Source: Palsa-504 sp963847965 (GTDB lineage Bacteria > Actinomycetota > Actinomycetes > Streptosporangiales > Streptosporangiaceae). Taken from it: 64,000 bases of DNA. The position numbers and the translations under genes were made by a program. The stretch is from NCBI GenBank assembly GCA_963847965.1, contig CAWKCG010000001.1, positions 381,613 to 445,612 on the forward strand. The letters run 5' to 3'. The notes beneath the pieces are model-generated. The model had not been told where the DNA came from, made no database searches, and saw only the letters and a program-made list of their open reading frames with translations. This document shows positions 53,156 through 62,017 of the stretch, one piece after another (position 1 is the first letter of the stretch; the number at the start of each line of letters is the position of its first letter).

Positions 53156-54004
53156 TCAGGAGTCCAGGCTCAGGACCATGGTGGGGCGCTCGATGATGTG
53201 GTCGGGGCGCAGCGGGCGCACAGCGGTGCCGATGGCGAAGAACTCGGTGGTGTGCGAGCCCCAGGTGTGGCTGTGCTGGCGCAGCTGGACGCCGACGATC
53301 CCCTCCGCGTGCAGCGCCTCCGCCTCGGCCTGCATCCGGCTCATGGCCAGCTCACGGGCGTCGTAGAGGGCCTGGGTGAACTGCTCGATCTCCACGTTCC
53401 TGCCGATGTTCCCCATCTTGGTGCCGAGCCGCTGGTGGGCGATGTGGTACACGCACGTACCCATCACCATGCCGAGCGGCGCGTAGCCCGCGCGGATCAG
53501 CGTCCAGAAGTCCTGGCCCGACAGGTCCGAGGTGAACGGCTGCTTCTTGTTGTTGCGCCAGTTCTCCACTCCCCCGCCGCCGGCGCCTTCCTCGGCCTTG
53601 ACCGCGGTGCCCACCGCGATGAACTCCGCGACGTCGGCGCCGAACTCCTTCAGCTCCACGTCCAGCCGGACTCCGACGATCCCGTCGGCGCGCAGCGCGT
53701 CGGCCTCGGCCTCCATCCTGGTCATGGCCAGCTCGCGGGCGTGGTACATGGCCTGGGACAAGACGTCGAGCTCCTGGTTCCTGCCCCACCGGCCGACCTG
53801 CAGGCCGACGTGGTAGATCGAGCTGCCGAGCACCAGGCCGAGCGGCCGGAACCCGGCCTCCCGCACCAGCAGGAACTCGTTGACCGACAGGTCCGAGGTG
53901 AAGATCGAACCCGCCCGGCCGGGCTGCAGCTCGGCGAGGCGGCGCATGGCATCGTGCGGGACGCCTGCGGCATCCAGCTCGGTCGCTATGTTCTGCTCGG
54001 TCAT
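53156..54004 (-). CDS. Tandem YbjQ-like (heavy-metal-binding domain) protein, copy A
   Basis: 282 aa made of two homologous halves. Each starts with FTSDLS (about residues 35 and 158), has G(F/Y)xPLG(L/M)VxG(S/T)xxYH, then ARELAMxRMxAEAxAL and GIVGVxL, and ends FxAxGTAV. This is the YbjQ/DUF74 fold, which in other proteins forms pentamers and is called heavy-metal-binding; its real role is unknown. No signal peptide. A paralog follows 47 bp upstream on the same strand. Confidence 0.78.
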   Translation of the reverse strand: MTEQNIATELDAAGVPHDAMRRLAELQPGRAGSIFTSDLSVNEFLLVREAGFRPLGLVLGSSIYHVGLQVGRWGRNQELDVLSQAMYHARELAMTRMEAEADALRADGIVGVRLDVELKEFGADVAEFIAVGTAVKAEEGAGGGGVENWRNNKKQPFTSDLSGQDFWTLIRAGYAPLGMVMGTCVYHIAHQRLGTKMGNIGRNVEIEQFTQALYDARELAMSRMQAEAEALHAEGIVGVQLRQHSHTWGSHTTEFFAIGTAVRPLRPDHIIERPTMVLSLDS

Positions 54005-54051
54005 GCTCTCTCCTAATGGCCGGCTACGCGCTCACGGGCGAGCTAAGGCTG

Positions 54052-54981
54052 TTATATCCGGATCCTGGCCGCCTGGCGCCGCTGCGGGTCCAGCGACATG
54101 ACGGCCAGCGTCGTCTTGTGGGATCCGCCCTGCAGGCTGGGGGACGAGAACCTGGCGATCGCGGTGCCGACGCAGGTGGCCTCCACGATGTGATCGCGGC
54201 GGCCCTCCATCGCCGGGCACTCGCGCTCGCGCACCCGCATGTCTATGGCGGCGATCACCACGCCCTCGCCGCCGAGGCGCTTCACGTCCCTCTCCAGCTG
54301 CTGGCGTGAATCGTGCCTGGCGTCGTTGACGAGCTCGGTGTACCCGACGACCTCGGCGTTACCCGAGCCCCACCGGGTCTGGCCGACGGTCAGCCAGTCG
54401 TCGTGCCTGGACCCGATCGAGATGCCGAGCGCCAGCCCCGAGGGCACCCAGCCCTTCATGATCAGCTTGGCGAAATCCTGCCCGGACAGGTCGGAGGTGA
54501 ACGGCCGCTTGTGGTTGTTCCAGTGCGACACGGGGGGCACGCCGGGCGCGCGGATCGCGGTGCCGATGGCCTTGAACTCCAGCCCGCCGGCGGGGAACGC
54601 TCCGATGGTCAGCAGGACGCCGACCACGCCGTGCCCGCCGAGTTCGGCGCACTCGGTGGCCATCCGGTCGATGGCCTTGTGGCGCGCGTCGTACATCGTC
54701 TTCACCAGCGGCGCGAACGACCCGAACCCGCCCTGGGAGGACACCTGGGTGCGGGTCCTGGCCGGCATGCCGAACTGCCCGTACCCCCACGCCCCCGGGC
54801 AGTTGTACCCGCCGGTGTAGCCCACGTTGTAGACCGCGGCGCCGAGGACCTGCCCGACGGGCTCGAAGCCGACGCTGCGGATGGCCACGAACTCGTCCGA
54901 GGTCAGCGCGGATCCCCACGTGCCGCTGCGCCGGATCTCTTCCATCCGGGCCTTGGCGGCGGGGGGCAGTTCTTCGCTCAC
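54052..54981 (-). CDS. Tandem YbjQ-like protein, copy B
   Basis: 309 aa, again two halves: LTSDEFVAIRSVGFEPVGQVLGAAVYNVGY with RMATECAELGGHGVVGVLL and FKAIGTAI; and FTSDLSGQDFAKLIMKGWVPSGLALG with RLGGEGVVIAAI and EATCVGTAIA. Shared motif order with copy A shows duplication, but identity is moderate, so it is old. Together the pair gives four YbjQ-like units. It may bind metal or act as a scaffold; nothing in the neighbourhood tells which. Confidence 0.78.
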   Translation of the reverse strand: MSEELPPAAKARMEEIRRSGTWGSALTSDEFVAIRSVGFEPVGQVLGAAVYNVGYTGGYNCPGAWGYGQFGMPARTRTQVSSQGGFGSFAPLVKTMYDARHKAIDRMATECAELGGHGVVGVLLTIGAFPAGGLEFKAIGTAIRAPGVPPVSHWNNHKRPFTSDLSGQDFAKLIMKGWVPSGLALGISIGSRHDDWLTVGQTRWGSGNAEVVGYTELVNDARHDSRQQLERDVKRLGGEGVVIAAIDMRVRERECPAMEGRRDHIVEATCVGTAIARFSSPSLQGGSHKTTLAVMSLDPQRRQAARIRI

Positions 54982-55029
54982 GCTCCTAGCCTAATATCGC
55001 CTGATACCGCGGCGGCGCCGAGCCGGAAC

Positions 55030-55206
55030 CTAATCCTTGCCGTCCCACTCCTTGTTCCTTTGCTGAACCGTCTCGAGCGCCCGTTCCGCCGCCTCGCGGG
55101 TCGGGTACGGACCGAGGCGGTCCTTGCCCGGGGTGGGTCCGTCGTCATCTTCCACGCGGTGGTACTTGAGGCTGTACCACCACCGCTTTCCCTGTTCACT
55201 GTCCAT
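55030..55206 (-). CDS. Small SPOR-like protein
   Basis: 58 aa from ATG 55206 (ATG 55212 also possible). It begins MDSEQGKRWWYSLKYHRVED and has LGPYPTREAAERALETV, like the short actinobacterial 'SPOR domain-containing' proteins of about 60 aa found beside map. The start is only 20 bp from the divergent map start, so promoter elements overlap both coding regions. Confidence 0.7.
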   Translation of the reverse strand: MDSEQGKRWWYSLKYHRVEDDDGPTPGKDRLGPYPTREAAERALETVQQRNKEWDGKD

Positions 55207-55226
55207 GCACATTAGACTCGCAAAGC

Positions 55227-56075
55227 ATGGCGACAATGCTTCACCCGGGCCGGCTTTCACCGACCCGCCAGGTTCCTCCAGAGATTCCGCGCCCTGAGTA
55301 CGTGGGCCGGAAGCACCCGAGGACCGGGGAGCCCGACGTCAAGACGCCGGAGATCATCTCGCAGATGCGGGTGGCCGGGAAGCTGGCCGCCCAGGCGCTG
55401 GCCGAGGTCGGAGCGCACGTCGCCCCCGGCGTCACGACCGATTACCTGGATCAGGTGGGCCACGACTTCCTAGTCAGCCACGGCGCGTACCCGAGCACGC
55501 TCGGCTACCGCGGTTACCCGAAGTCGCTGTGCACCTCGCTGAACGAGGTGATCTGCCACGGGATCCCCGACGACACGGTGATCAACGACGGCGACATCGT
55601 CAACGTGGACATCACCGCGTACCTCGGCGGCGTGCACGGCGACACCAACGCGACCTTCTGCGCCGGGGATGTCGACGAGGAGTCGCGGCTGCTGGTCGAG
55701 CGCACGCACGAGGCGATGATGCGCGGCATCCGCGCGGTGGCACCGGGCCGACCGCTGAACGCCATCGGCCGGGTGATCGAGTCGTACGCGCGGCGGTTCG
55801 GCTACGGGGTGGTGCGGGACTTCACCGGGCACGGCATCGGCCGGACCTTCCATTCGGGCCTGATCGTGCCGCACTACGACGACCCGGACAACGACGTGAT
55901 CATGGAACCGCGGATGACGTTCACCATCGAGCCGATGCTCACCCTCGGCACGATCGAGTACGACATCTGGCGCGACGGCTGGACCGCGGTGACCAAGGAC
56001 AGGCAGCGGACCGCGCAGTTCGAGCACACCATCCTCGTCACCGAGGACGGCTACGAGATCCTCACCCTGCCGTAG
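55227..56075 (+). CDS. map: Type I methionine aminopeptidase
   Basis: 282 aa with an N-terminal extension (about 35 residues, PEIPRPEYVGR) typical of the actinobacterial MetAP-1c class. Metal ligands are all there: Asp in NVDITAYL and Asp in VHGDTNATF, His in GHGIGRTFH, Glu in FTIEPML and Glu in QFEHTIL. It removes the initiator Met from new proteins in the cytoplasm. The thioesterase gene starts 15 bp downstream. Confidence 0.96.
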   Translation: MATMLHPGRLSPTRQVPPEIPRPEYVGRKHPRTGEPDVKTPEIISQMRVAGKLAAQALAEVGAHVAPGVTTDYLDQVGHDFLVSHGAYPSTLGYRGYPKSLCTSLNEVICHGIPDDTVINDGDIVNVDITAYLGGVHGDTNATFCAGDVDEESRLLVERTHEAMMRGIRAVAPGRPLNAIGRVIESYARRFGYGVVRDFTGHGIGRTFHSGLIVPHYDDPDNDVIMEPRMTFTIEPMLTLGTIEYDIWRDGWTAVTKDRQRTAQFEHTILVTEDGYEILTLP

Positions 56076-56090
56076 CGGGGCCGGCGCTCG

Positions 56091-56879
56091 ATGGGCGACT
56101 ACGCCTTCGACGAAGACACCCGGGTCTGCCCCTCAGGGTCCGCCGGTGAGTTCACCGCGGCGCTGACGGGCCGGTGGGGCGGCATCACCGGCGCCGTGAA
56201 CGGCGGCTACATGCTGGTGCTGTGCGCGCGGGCGCTCGGGCTGGTCGTGCCCTTCCCCGACCCCATCGTGATCTCCGGGTTCTTCCTGCGGCCGGGAACG
56301 GCCGGGCCCGCGACGATCACGACGTCGCTGGTGCGCAGCGGGAGGACCACGGCGTTCGGCGAGGCGGTGCTGGCGCGTGACGGCAAGGAGGTCGTCCGGG
56401 CCGCCGCCGCCTTCGTGACCCTGGGCGGCGACGGGCCGGTGCTCAGCGAGGGCGCGCCGCCCGACCTGCCGCCGCCGGAGGACTGCGTCGCCGTCCCGGT
56501 CGGCTCGTTCGGCCTGGCGACCATCGCCGAGCGCGTCGAGTTCCGGTCCCGGAATCTGCCCGGGTGGTTCCTCGGCCGGCCGATGGGCCGGCCCGCGAGC
56601 GAGTTCTGGATGCGGTTCGCCGACGGGCGGGACGCTGACCTGCTCGCCCTGCCGCTGCTGGTCGACTCCACCGCCCCCTCCGTGCTCGAGCTCGGCGCCG
56701 GGTCCGCGACCGTCCAGCTCACCGTGCACCTGCGCGCCCATCCCGCGCCCGGCTGGCTGGCCTGCCGGGCGACCACCCGGTTCGTCAGCGGCGGCTACCA
56801 CGAGGAGGACTTCGAGGTCTGGGATTCGGCGGGCACGCTGGTCGCCCAGTCCAGGCAGCTAGCCGTGCTCAGTACGTGA
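56091..56879 (+). CDS. Acyl-CoA thioesterase family protein (TesB-like double hotdog)
   Basis: 262 aa. N-terminal hotdog with FTAALTGRWGGITGAVNGGYML and the conserved DPIVISGFFLRPG strand; C-terminal hotdog with PASEFWMRFADGRDADLLALPLLVDSTAPSV. This is the actinobacterial TesB-like thioesterase layout, which hydrolyses acyl-CoA. 15 bp after map; possibly co-transcribed. Substrate chain length unknown. Confidence 0.88.
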   Translation: MGDYAFDEDTRVCPSGSAGEFTAALTGRWGGITGAVNGGYMLVLCARALGLVVPFPDPIVISGFFLRPGTAGPATITTSLVRSGRTTAFGEAVLARDGKEVVRAAAAFVTLGGDGPVLSEGAPPDLPPPEDCVAVPVGSFGLATIAERVEFRSRNLPGWFLGRPMGRPASEFWMRFADGRDADLLALPLLVDSTAPSVLELGAGSATVQLTVHLRAHPAPGWLACRATTRFVSGGYHEEDFEVWDSAGTLVAQSRQLAVLST

Positions 56880-56896
56880 GCCGGCGTAGCGCCTGG

Positions 56897-57409
56897 CTAC
56901 CCTCCTGGCCGCGCCGTAACTCCCGGGACGCCCTGCCCCTCGGTCGCGGGCCGGTGCGCGCGGGCGTGCAGGCTGATCGAGTACCCGGTACCCAGGCCGC
57001 GGAGCCCGTGCTGCTGGCCGTGCACCCGCACCGGGCCCGGACGCAGGGCCGGGCCGCAGGCCGCTCCCTCCGCCGCCTCCCCGGCGATCATCGTCGCCAC
57101 GTCGCAGTCGCAGACCTGCCCGCCGTCGCCGGGCGGCAGGATCACGAGCCAGGCCTGGTAGGCCGCGCACTGCTCGACCGTGACCCTCACCGGACGGTCC
57201 GGCTCGAAGCGGACCAGGCCCCACCACCGTTCGGGGGTGGCGGCGATTATCCGGAGTTCGCGGGCCAGCGTGCCGAGGGTCAGCCTGCCAGCGGAGCCCG
57301 AGTCTCCCGGGTGGCGGGGATACCCCTCGCGGCCCGGCTCTGCTGCGGGCGGCGCGGGAGCCGGCAGGACGGCCTCGGCGAGCCTGGCGATCTCCGGGGC
57401 AACGGACAT
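56897..57409 (-). CDS. Cysteine-dioxygenase/cupin-like protein with altered metal site
   Basis: 170 aa from ATG 57409; a TTG 24 bp further upstream with AAGGAT before it is an alternative start. LARELRIIAATPERWWGLVRF, then RVTVEQCAAYQAWLVILPPG and RPGPVRVHGQQHGLRGLG, then SISLHARA match actinobacterial cupins of the cysteine-dioxygenase superfamily. Where relatives have a metal-binding HDHG, this protein reads CDCD, and the partner His region is kept in part (HGQQHG). It may have lost iron catalysis or use different ligands. Convergent with the thioesterase gene, 17 bp apart. Confidence 0.65.
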   Translation of the reverse strand: MSVAPEIARLAEAVLPAPAPPAAEPGREGYPRHPGDSGSAGRLTLGTLARELRIIAATPERWWGLVRFEPDRPVRVTVEQCAAYQAWLVILPPGDGGQVCDCDVATMIAGEAAEGAACGPALRPGPVRVHGQQHGLRGLGTGYSISLHARAHRPATEGQGVPGVTARPGG

Positions 57410-57629
57410 ATCTGCGGTCAACTCTGCGGTCAACGGGGGATCCTTCGTGTACGGGGCGGACGCGCCCCAGGGCGACAACGGTCAGCTGATGGTCGTTGTC
57501 AGCGACAACACGAAGGACAGGCCACGCGCGCCATCATCACGGCGACACCTGAGCGGTCACCGTGAGCGCGGGCGATTTGGCCTGGCATGGTGGACAGCAT
57601 ACACGGCAACGGCCCGGGCGGGACGGGTG

Positions 57630-58670
57630 TCAGCGCGTGTCGCCAAGCTGCCGGACCGCGGCCCGCGCCGAGTCCGCGTCAACGCTCTGGCCGCCGTCCG
57701 CGCCGTCGGCGGCCCAGGCTGCCGCGCACAAGGCACGCAGGCCGTCGATGCGCTCCCCGCCGCCGGTCAGCTCCAGCCGGCCGGCGTTCACGCGGGCGGT
57801 CCAGCCCCCGCAGCTGGCCGCGCCGTCCTGGCTGGCCACCGCGGGGTGCGGCTCGAGCAGGCCGCTGAGATCCTCCGCCAGGTAGGTGGGGCGCTGTGAC
57901 GGCGGCGCGAGGACGGCCTCGGCCGGGCTGGTCACCCCGGTCAGCACCAGCATGCTGTCCGCGCCGACCCGGTGCGCCGACTCGATGTCGGTGTCCAGCC
58001 GGTCCCCCACGACGAGCGGGTGCGTCGCGCCGGTCCGCCGCACCGATTCCTGGTGGAGCGGCGGTTCCGGCTTGCCGGCGACCAGCGGGCGGACGCCGGT
58101 GGCGGTCGCGATGACCTGGACGAGCGACCCGTTGCCCGGCTGGTTACCGCGGCGGGTGGGCAGGGTGAGATCGCCGTTGGACGCGACGAACAGCGCCCCC
58201 GCGGCGACCGCCAGACCGCCCTCGGCCAGCGCCGAGTAGCTCACGTCCGGTGAGTAGCCCTGGACTACCGCCTGCGGCCTGTGCACGGCCGTGCTCACCG
58301 GCCTGAGCCCGCGTTCGCGTAGCGCCATCCGCAGGCCGTTGCCGCCGATGACCAGGACGGGGGCGCCCGCCGGGAGGCGTTCGGCCAGCATGCGGGCGGC
58401 GGCCTGGGCGGAGGTCACCACGTCCCCCGGCCCGGCCTGGACGTCGAAGCTGGTCAGCAGCTCGGCGATGGCCGCGGGCGTCCGGAAGGCGTTGTTCGTG
58501 ACGTAGGCCAGCCGCATGCCCGCCGCGGCGGCCTTGCGCAGCGCCTCCGCGGCCCCGGGGATCGCGGCGCCGCCCAGGTAGACCGTCCCGTCCAGGTCGA
58601 GCAGCCCGACGTCGTAGGCCCCCTCGAGCGGCTCGGGGCTGCCGCGCAGGCCTTGCGGCGAGCCGGTCAC
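57630..58670 (-). CDS. HAD-superfamily hydrolase, NagD/p-nitrophenylphosphatase type (IIA)
   Basis: 346 aa. HAD motifs: DLDGTVYLG (nucleophile and acid Asp, about 25), VTNN (motif II, about 57), VAGKPEPP (Lys, about 197) and VVGDRLDTDIESAH (motif IV, about 223). The IIA cap lies between motifs II and III. It dephosphorylates small sugar or nucleotide phosphates. The C-terminal about 75 residues are an extra non-HAD tail with RVNAGRLELTG, common in actinobacterial members. Its start overlaps the stop of the TPR gene. Confidence 0.92.
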   Translation of the reverse strand: MTGSPQGLRGSPEPLEGAYDVGLLDLDGTVYLGGAAIPGAAEALRKAAAAGMRLAYVTNNAFRTPAAIAELLTSFDVQAGPGDVVTSAQAAARMLAERLPAGAPVLVIGGNGLRMALRERGLRPVSTAVHRPQAVVQGYSPDVSYSALAEGGLAVAAGALFVASNGDLTLPTRRGNQPGNGSLVQVIATATGVRPLVAGKPEPPLHQESVRRTGATHPLVVGDRLDTDIESAHRVGADSMLVLTGVTSPAEAVLAPPSQRPTYLAEDLSGLLEPHPAVASQDGAASCGGWTARVNAGRLELTGGGERIDGLRALCAAAWAADGADGGQSVDADSARAAVRQLGDTR

Positions 58671-59149
58671 TCGGAGCCCTCCTCGGCGGCCCTGCGGGCC
58701 GCCTCCCTGGCCCGCAGCGTCGCGTGCACCGAGAAGAGCGCTTCGTTGTAGTGCGCGGCATCCGGGCGCATCGCCGCGGCGAGCGCGAGGTACTCGGCCG
58801 CGCCGGCGTGGTCACCGATCCTGGTCAGAGCCAGCCCGAGCCCGAAGTGCGCGTAATCGTCGGATGGGCTTGCCTCCACGATCATGCGGAAGTTCTCCGC
58901 CGCATCCGCGTACCTGCCCGTGTCGAACTGGGCCCGGGCCAGCGCCTCGCGCACGCTGCGGGACTCCGGTACGGCCATCGAGGCCCGCTCCAGCAGCTGG
59001 GCCGCGGCGGCCGGGCTGCCACGGCGCAGGAGATCCAGGCCGCGCAGGTACACCTCGTGCACGTCATCGCCGGAACCTTCGGGAAGGTCCTGGCCGGGGA
59101 GGTTTTCCTCTGGACGGGAATCCCTGCTGCCTGTTGATCCTTCTGACAT
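58667..59149 (-). CDS. Tetratricopeptide-repeat protein
   Basis: 160 aa. About three TPR units between residues 30 and 140 (YLRGLDLLRRGSPAAAAQLLERA, LARAQFDTGRYADAAENFRMIV, LGLALTRIGDHAGAAEYLALAAA). Its stop overlaps the start of the HAD gene by 4 bp (58667-58670), so they are translationally coupled; this TPR-HAD pair is common in actinomycetes. Its start is three bases from the divergent DUF1015 start. A scaffold or adaptor; partner unknown. Confidence 0.9.
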   Translation of the reverse strand: MSEGSTGSRDSRPEENLPGQDLPEGSGDDVHEVYLRGLDLLRRGSPAAAAQLLERASMAVPESRSVREALARAQFDTGRYADAAENFRMIVEASPSDDYAHFGLGLALTRIGDHAGAAEYLALAAAMRPDAAHYNEALFSVHATLRAREAARRAAEEGSE

Positions 59150-59152
59150 GGT

Positions 59153-60568
59153 GTGCAGACCCTTCCGTCCGGCGCTGGTTCCGGTCTCGTGCTGGCGCCC
59201 TTCCGCGGCATCCGCTACGCCCGCGACCGGGTGAGCGGCATCGCAAACGTCACGTCACCACCGTACGACGTGATCAGCGGCGGCGTTCTTGAGCACCTGC
59301 GAGCGGCGGACCCGCACAACGTGGTCCGTCTCACCCTGCCGGGCCGGGACGCCAGAGCGACCCAAGCTGCCGCCAGGCTGCTGCGCGAGTGGCTGTCCAC
59401 GGGCGTGCTGATCCGGGACCGGATGCCGGCACTGTACCTGTACGAGCAGAGCAGCGCGAACTCATCGTGGCGGCAGCGGGGCATCATCGGCCTGGTGCGC
59501 CTCGGCTCGCCCCAGGCGGCGGGCATCCTGCCGCACGAGGGGGTCCTGCCGGGCCTGGTGGCCGACCGGCGGGAGCTGATGGCGGCCACGCAGGCCAACC
59601 TGGAGCCGATCTTCCTTATCTACGACGGCGGGCAGCCGCGCGACCCCTCCTGCGAGAGCGCGCTTGCCGGGGATCCCGGGCGGACCGCTACCGAGGTGAT
59701 CGATGACATCGCGACGGAGCGCGCGCCGCTGGTGACCATCGACACGGAGGACGGCGTGACACACCGCCTGTGGCGGATCGGTGATCCGGCCGAGCAGGCC
59801 ACGATCACCGCCGACTTCTGCGGACGCCGCGCCCTCATCGCTGACGGCCACCACAGGTACGCCGCCTACCTGGACCTGCAGTCGCGCGCGCGGGCGTCGG
59901 GCAAGGGCGCCGGACCGTGGGACTTCGGGCTGGCGTTCCTCGTCGATTCCGCGGCCTACCCGCCGCTGCTCGGCGCGATCCACCGGGTGCTGCCCGGCCT
60001 GCCGCCGGACCGGGCGGCCGAGCTGGCCAAGGCGGCGTTCACCGTAGAGGACCTGCCGGCCGGGCTCGACCTGGCCGGCGCGCGGCGCAGGCTCGCGGAA
60101 GCCGGGCGAGAGGGGACCGCGTTCCTGCTGGCCAGCGATTCGGGCTTCCGGCTGCTCAGCCACCCTGACCCGGCGGCGATCGCGGAATCGATGCCGGACG
60201 GGCTTTCTGCGCCGTGGCGGTCGATGGACGCCTCCGTGCTGCAGCAGCTCCTCATCGGGCAGCTGTGGGGCATCACCGACAGCGAGCGTGACGTGCTGGT
60301 CTACCATGACGCCGCCGACGCGCTGCGCGCGGTTCAGGGCGGGTCTGAAGGCGCTGACGGGACTGCAGAGGCGAACGGGACCAGGGGCACCGGCGCGGGT
60401 ACCGCGGTGATCTCGAATCCGGTCTCCTTCGAGGCCGTCATCGAGATCGCGGCGCTCGGCGAGAGGGTGCCGCGCAAGTCCACCTCGTTCGGCCCCAAGC
60501 CGCGGACCGGCCTGGTCCTGCGCACCTTCGGCCCGAACGAGGAAACCCCGGTTGGTCTGGGACAATGA
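59153..60568 (+). CDS. DUF1015 family protein
   Basis: 471 aa from GTG 59153; GTG 59189, at LAPFRGIRYARDRVSG, is a plausible alternative and would leave room for the divergent TPR gene. Family signs: LAPFRGIRY, VTSPPYDVISGG, NVVRLTLPG, GILPHEGVLPGL and ALIADGHHRYAAYL. Members are common in bacteria and were given putative kinase or SerC-like labels, but no activity is firmly known. The C-terminus ends KSTSFGPKPRTGLVLRTF. Followed 4 bp later by the MBL-fold gene. Confidence 0.88.
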   Translation: MQTLPSGAGSGLVLAPFRGIRYARDRVSGIANVTSPPYDVISGGVLEHLRAADPHNVVRLTLPGRDARATQAAARLLREWLSTGVLIRDRMPALYLYEQSSANSSWRQRGIIGLVRLGSPQAAGILPHEGVLPGLVADRRELMAATQANLEPIFLIYDGGQPRDPSCESALAGDPGRTATEVIDDIATERAPLVTIDTEDGVTHRLWRIGDPAEQATITADFCGRRALIADGHHRYAAYLDLQSRARASGKGAGPWDFGLAFLVDSAAYPPLLGAIHRVLPGLPPDRAAELAKAAFTVEDLPAGLDLAGARRRLAEAGREGTAFLLASDSGFRLLSHPDPAAIAESMPDGLSAPWRSMDASVLQQLLIGQLWGITDSERDVLVYHDAADALRAVQGGSEGADGTAEANGTRGTGAGTAVISNPVSFEAVIEIAALGERVPRKSTSFGPKPRTGLVLRTFGPNEETPVGLGQ

Positions 60569-60572
60569 TCAC

Positions 60573-61562
60573 GTGCACGAGGAAACCACGGCCGACCCGC
60601 CGCGCACGCAGCCCACGGACGTCACGCCGCTGGGGCGCGACGTCTTCCAGATCGACACCCGGATGGCCGGGTACGACGGGATCACGGCCGGCTACCTGAT
60701 CAGAAGTGACAGGCCGTGCCTGGTGGAGACCGGCACCGCCCCGTCCGCGCCGGTGGTCCGTGAGGCCCTAGCCGGGCTGGGGATCGGCCCGGCCGACCTG
60801 GCGACCGTCGTGGTCACGCACATCCACCTGGATCACGCCGGCGGCGCCGGCGACATCGCCGCCATGTTCCCCGCCGCGGACATCGTGGTGCACTACCGGG
60901 GGGCGCGGCATCTGGCCGACCCGAGCAGGCTGATGGCCGGGGCCAGGGCGGTGTACGGCGCCGCGCTCGAACGGTTCTTCGGCGTGCTCGCGCCGGTGCC
61001 GGCCGAGCGCATCATCGCCCTGGAGGACACGGGAACGGTAGATCTAGGCGGCGGGCGGCGCCTGGACAGCTACTACTCCCCCGGGCACGCCAAACACCAC
61101 ATCGGCCTGGTCGACTCGGACAGCGGCGACCTCTACGTCGGTGACGCAGCCGGGGTGTACCTGCCCGAGACGGGCGACTTGCGGCCCGCCACGCCGCCGC
61201 CGGACTTTGACCTCGAGACCGCGCTGGCCTCGATCAGGAAATTCGCCGCGCTGCAGCCGTCACGCCTGATGTTCAGCCATTACGGTCCCGTCACCCCGGT
61301 CGCCGAGACGCTGGAGCGGTCGGCGGAGGAAATCAAGGTCTGGGTGGAGGAAACGCGCGCGGCGCGGAACGCGGGACTCGACCTCGATCACGCGATCGCC
61401 ATGGTCCGGGATCGGACTAATGCGCGGTACGCGGCTTTCCGGCCGGAGGTCGATCCCGCCATCCCCGAGAAATTCGACCGGATCAGCGGCACCGCCTCGA
61501 ATGTCAGCGGGATCATGTACTGGCTCGACATGACGCAAGAGCCCGGCCGCTCCGGCCCCTAA
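60573..61562 (+). CDS. Metallo-beta-lactamase-fold hydrolase
   Basis: 329 aa with GTG 60573. The zinc site is HIHLDHAGG (HxHxDH, about 90), PGHAKHH (about 175), GDAAGVY (Asp, about 193) and HYGPVT (His, about 235). The arrangement matches glyoxalase II/flavoprotein-type MBL hydrolases used on thioesters or lactones. It is cytoplasmic. Starts four bases after the DUF1015 stop and is probably in that operon. Substrate unknown. Confidence 0.92.
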   Translation: MHEETTADPPRTQPTDVTPLGRDVFQIDTRMAGYDGITAGYLIRSDRPCLVETGTAPSAPVVREALAGLGIGPADLATVVVTHIHLDHAGGAGDIAAMFPAADIVVHYRGARHLADPSRLMAGARAVYGAALERFFGVLAPVPAERIIALEDTGTVDLGGGRRLDSYYSPGHAKHHIGLVDSDSGDLYVGDAAGVYLPETGDLRPATPPPDFDLETALASIRKFAALQPSRLMFSHYGPVTPVAETLERSAEEIKVWVEETRAARNAGLDLDHAIAMVRDRTNARYAAFRPEVDPAIPEKFDRISGTASNVSGIMYWLDMTQEPGRSGP

Positions 61563-61579
61563 AGCCGCGGCGGGAGAGC

Positions 61580-61826
61580 ATGGCGCTGCGGGCGGTGGTG
61601 GTCGGCGGCGGCCTGGGCGGGATGGCAGCGGCCGTTGCGCTGGCGCAGGCCGGGATCGATGTCCGGGTGTACGAGCAGGCGCAGCAGCTGACCGAGGTCG
61701 GCGCGGGCGTGTCGCTGGCGCCGAACGGGCTGCGGGTGCTGGAGCGGCTCGGGGTCGGCGGCGGGATCGGGCGGGTGGGCGCGCGGTACGCCTCGGTTCA
61801 GCTTCTGCGTCCGACGGGCGGCCCGT
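61580..61826 (+). pseudogene. N-terminal stub of an FAD-dependent monooxygenase
   Basis: ATG 61580 begins an excellent Rossmann FAD site, VVVGGGLGGMAAAVALAQAG, then VYEQAQQLTEVGAGVSLAPN and GLRVLERLG, as in salicylate-hydroxylase-like monooxygenases. Homology stops near residue 82 (LLRPTGG), where the sequence becomes the antisense of another gene. The frame stays open by chance to 62428, overlapping the next gene. About 80% of the enzyme is missing. Confidence 0.8.
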
Positions 61827-61828
61827 GC

Positions 61829-61942
61829 GGCCGCGCGCACCGCAATCCGGACCTGACCGGGACCCGGATGCGGATCGGGGAGATCCACGATCTCGAGGAC
61901 CTCAGGGCCCCCGAACTGGCTGAAACGGACTGCCTTCATCAT
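61829..61942 (-). pseudogene. N-terminal stub of an NADPH:quinone-reductase-like MDR gene
   Basis: Read leftward from ATG 61942: MMKAVRFSQFGGPEVLEIVD, then GPGQVRIAVRAA, the standard start of zinc-independent MDR quinone reductases. The similarity ends at about residue 38, exactly where the monooxygenase stub coming from the other side also ends, at a GCGGCCGC. The two genes once converged, and their 3' parts are deleted. Confidence 0.8.
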
Positions 61943-62017
61943 TCGCTCAGTTCTCGACTCAGGGCCTCAAGGTGCGCATTAATGTGGCCCAGCTCAGATC
62001 AGAACATCTTCAGGGCG

